Of a stretch of 5,745 bases of DNA, positions 5,429 through 5,745 are shown one piece after another. The stretch covers positions 1-5,745 of the forward strand of contig JASLCF010000037.1 of assembly GCA_030146155.1 (NCBI GenBank). Direction: 5' to 3'. A model generated the notes under the pieces. It was not told the DNA's origin. It did not search any database and saw only the letters and a list, made by a program, of their open reading frames with translations. The position numbers and the translations under genes were made by a program. The stretch comes from Savagea sp. (GTDB lineage: Bacteria > Bacillota > Bacilli > Bacillales_A > Planococcaceae). Within the stretch, counting starts at the first letter, position 1, and every line of letters begins with the position of its first letter.

Positions 5429-5745
5429 ACGATTCCTTTATGCCTTGCCTTTTATGGGTTTATTTACACTTCTTTTTATGTTATCTCATGCACCGATGAC
5501 AGGTGAAACGACTGCCTTCTTCTTTTCGAAATGGTTACCGAGCCAACCTTTCAAAGAACAATTAGCACGTCTTAGTTTTACCGCTTGGGGAGATGTGATT
5601 TCAGTTGAGACACGAGGATACTACGGGATGTTGCAATTTATCTTTCGCAAAATCGTCCATTTTACTTTTTTCGGGGTGCTAGCCATTAGTGCATTAGGTT
5701 GCTTTCCCCCCTCTCGTTTCCGCTTTTTCTATGCGGCATTACTCA
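5418..5745 (+). CDS. VanZ-family membrane protein, C-terminus beyond window
   Basis: A GTG start at 5418-5420 overlaps the last 11 bases of the preceding gene, in a different frame, with a weak SD-like AGGA about ten bases upstream inside that gene. This arrangement suggests translational coupling. The 109 residues seen start with a basic NTKR and a membrane helix (about 6-23) ending in the family-like LSHAP (22-26). A polar extracytoplasmic stretch follows (about 27-75), then FRKIVHFTFFGVLAI (76-90), the R-K-x-x-H-F signature that opens the second helix of VanZ proteins, and a third helix starting near 103. VanZ itself raises teicoplanin resistance by an unknown mechanism; most chromosomal homologues have no known role, and nothing here implies glycopeptide resistance. 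An ATG at 5454 is a poorer start because it has no SD and would cut the first helix. Confidence 0.86.
   Translation, partial: MNTKRFLYALPFMGLFTLLFMLSHAPMTGETTAFFFSKWLPSQPFKEQLARLSFTAWGDVISVETRGYYGMLQFIFRKIVHFTFFGVLAISALGCFPPSRFRFFYAALL

Noticed and set aside
5418..5745. Glycopeptide resistance gene call for the VanZ-family protein
   Set aside because: There are no vanHAX, vanRS or vanY genes nearby, and most VanZ-family proteins are chromosomal with unknown roles.

Overview
The window reads as a stretch of chromosome from a low-to-moderate-GC Gram-positive bacterium, most likely a member of the Bacillales. The pointers are purine-rich Shine-Dalgarno (SD) sites of the AAAGGAGG type, intrinsic terminators, a lipobox lipoprotein, a VanZ-family protein, and TTG/GTG codons in start-like positions. 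No genus can be named with confidence. There are no rRNA or tRNA genes, CRISPR arrays, transposases or phage structural genes.

Layout. Positions 1-3954 are all on the minus strand. In transcription order they hold: a two-domain lipoprotein of the alpha/beta-hydrolase fold (3954-2677) with its own terminator; an unrecognised 143-residue protein (2550-2119); a 59-residue two-helix membrane protein (2077-1898); a PP-loop protein of the 'PAPS-reductase-like' family best known from phages (1817-1002), followed by a strong terminator; and a nearly complete EamA/DMT transporter (893 to the left edge). A divergent promoter region of about 235 bases (3955-4189) separates these from two overlapping plus-strand genes: a 412-residue cytosolic protein of unknown function (4190-5428) and a VanZ-family membrane protein (5418 to the right edge).

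How the parts may work together. The 412-residue protein and the VanZ protein overlap by 11 bases, so they are almost certainly co-transcribed and translationally coupled. The 143-residue and 59-residue genes are probably one unit, possibly reading on into the PP-loop gene, since no terminator is visible between them. The remaining genes look like independent housekeeping or accessory units, and no single pathway links them.

Four points deserve a second look. (1) The hydrolase-fold lipoprotein has Gly where the nucleophilic Ser of the G-H-S-x-G elbow should be, while the expected Asp and His are present. (2) The same gene has a near-perfect SD about 31 bases upstream of its ATG, and a 9-bp hairpin sits exactly between them, so folding would restore a spacing of about 8 bases. 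(3) The PP-loop protein has several cysteines in motif-like positions and stands alone, without sulfur-assimilation genes. (4) The 412-residue protein appears to contain an internal duplication. I found no convincing multi-gene defence system or other new system.
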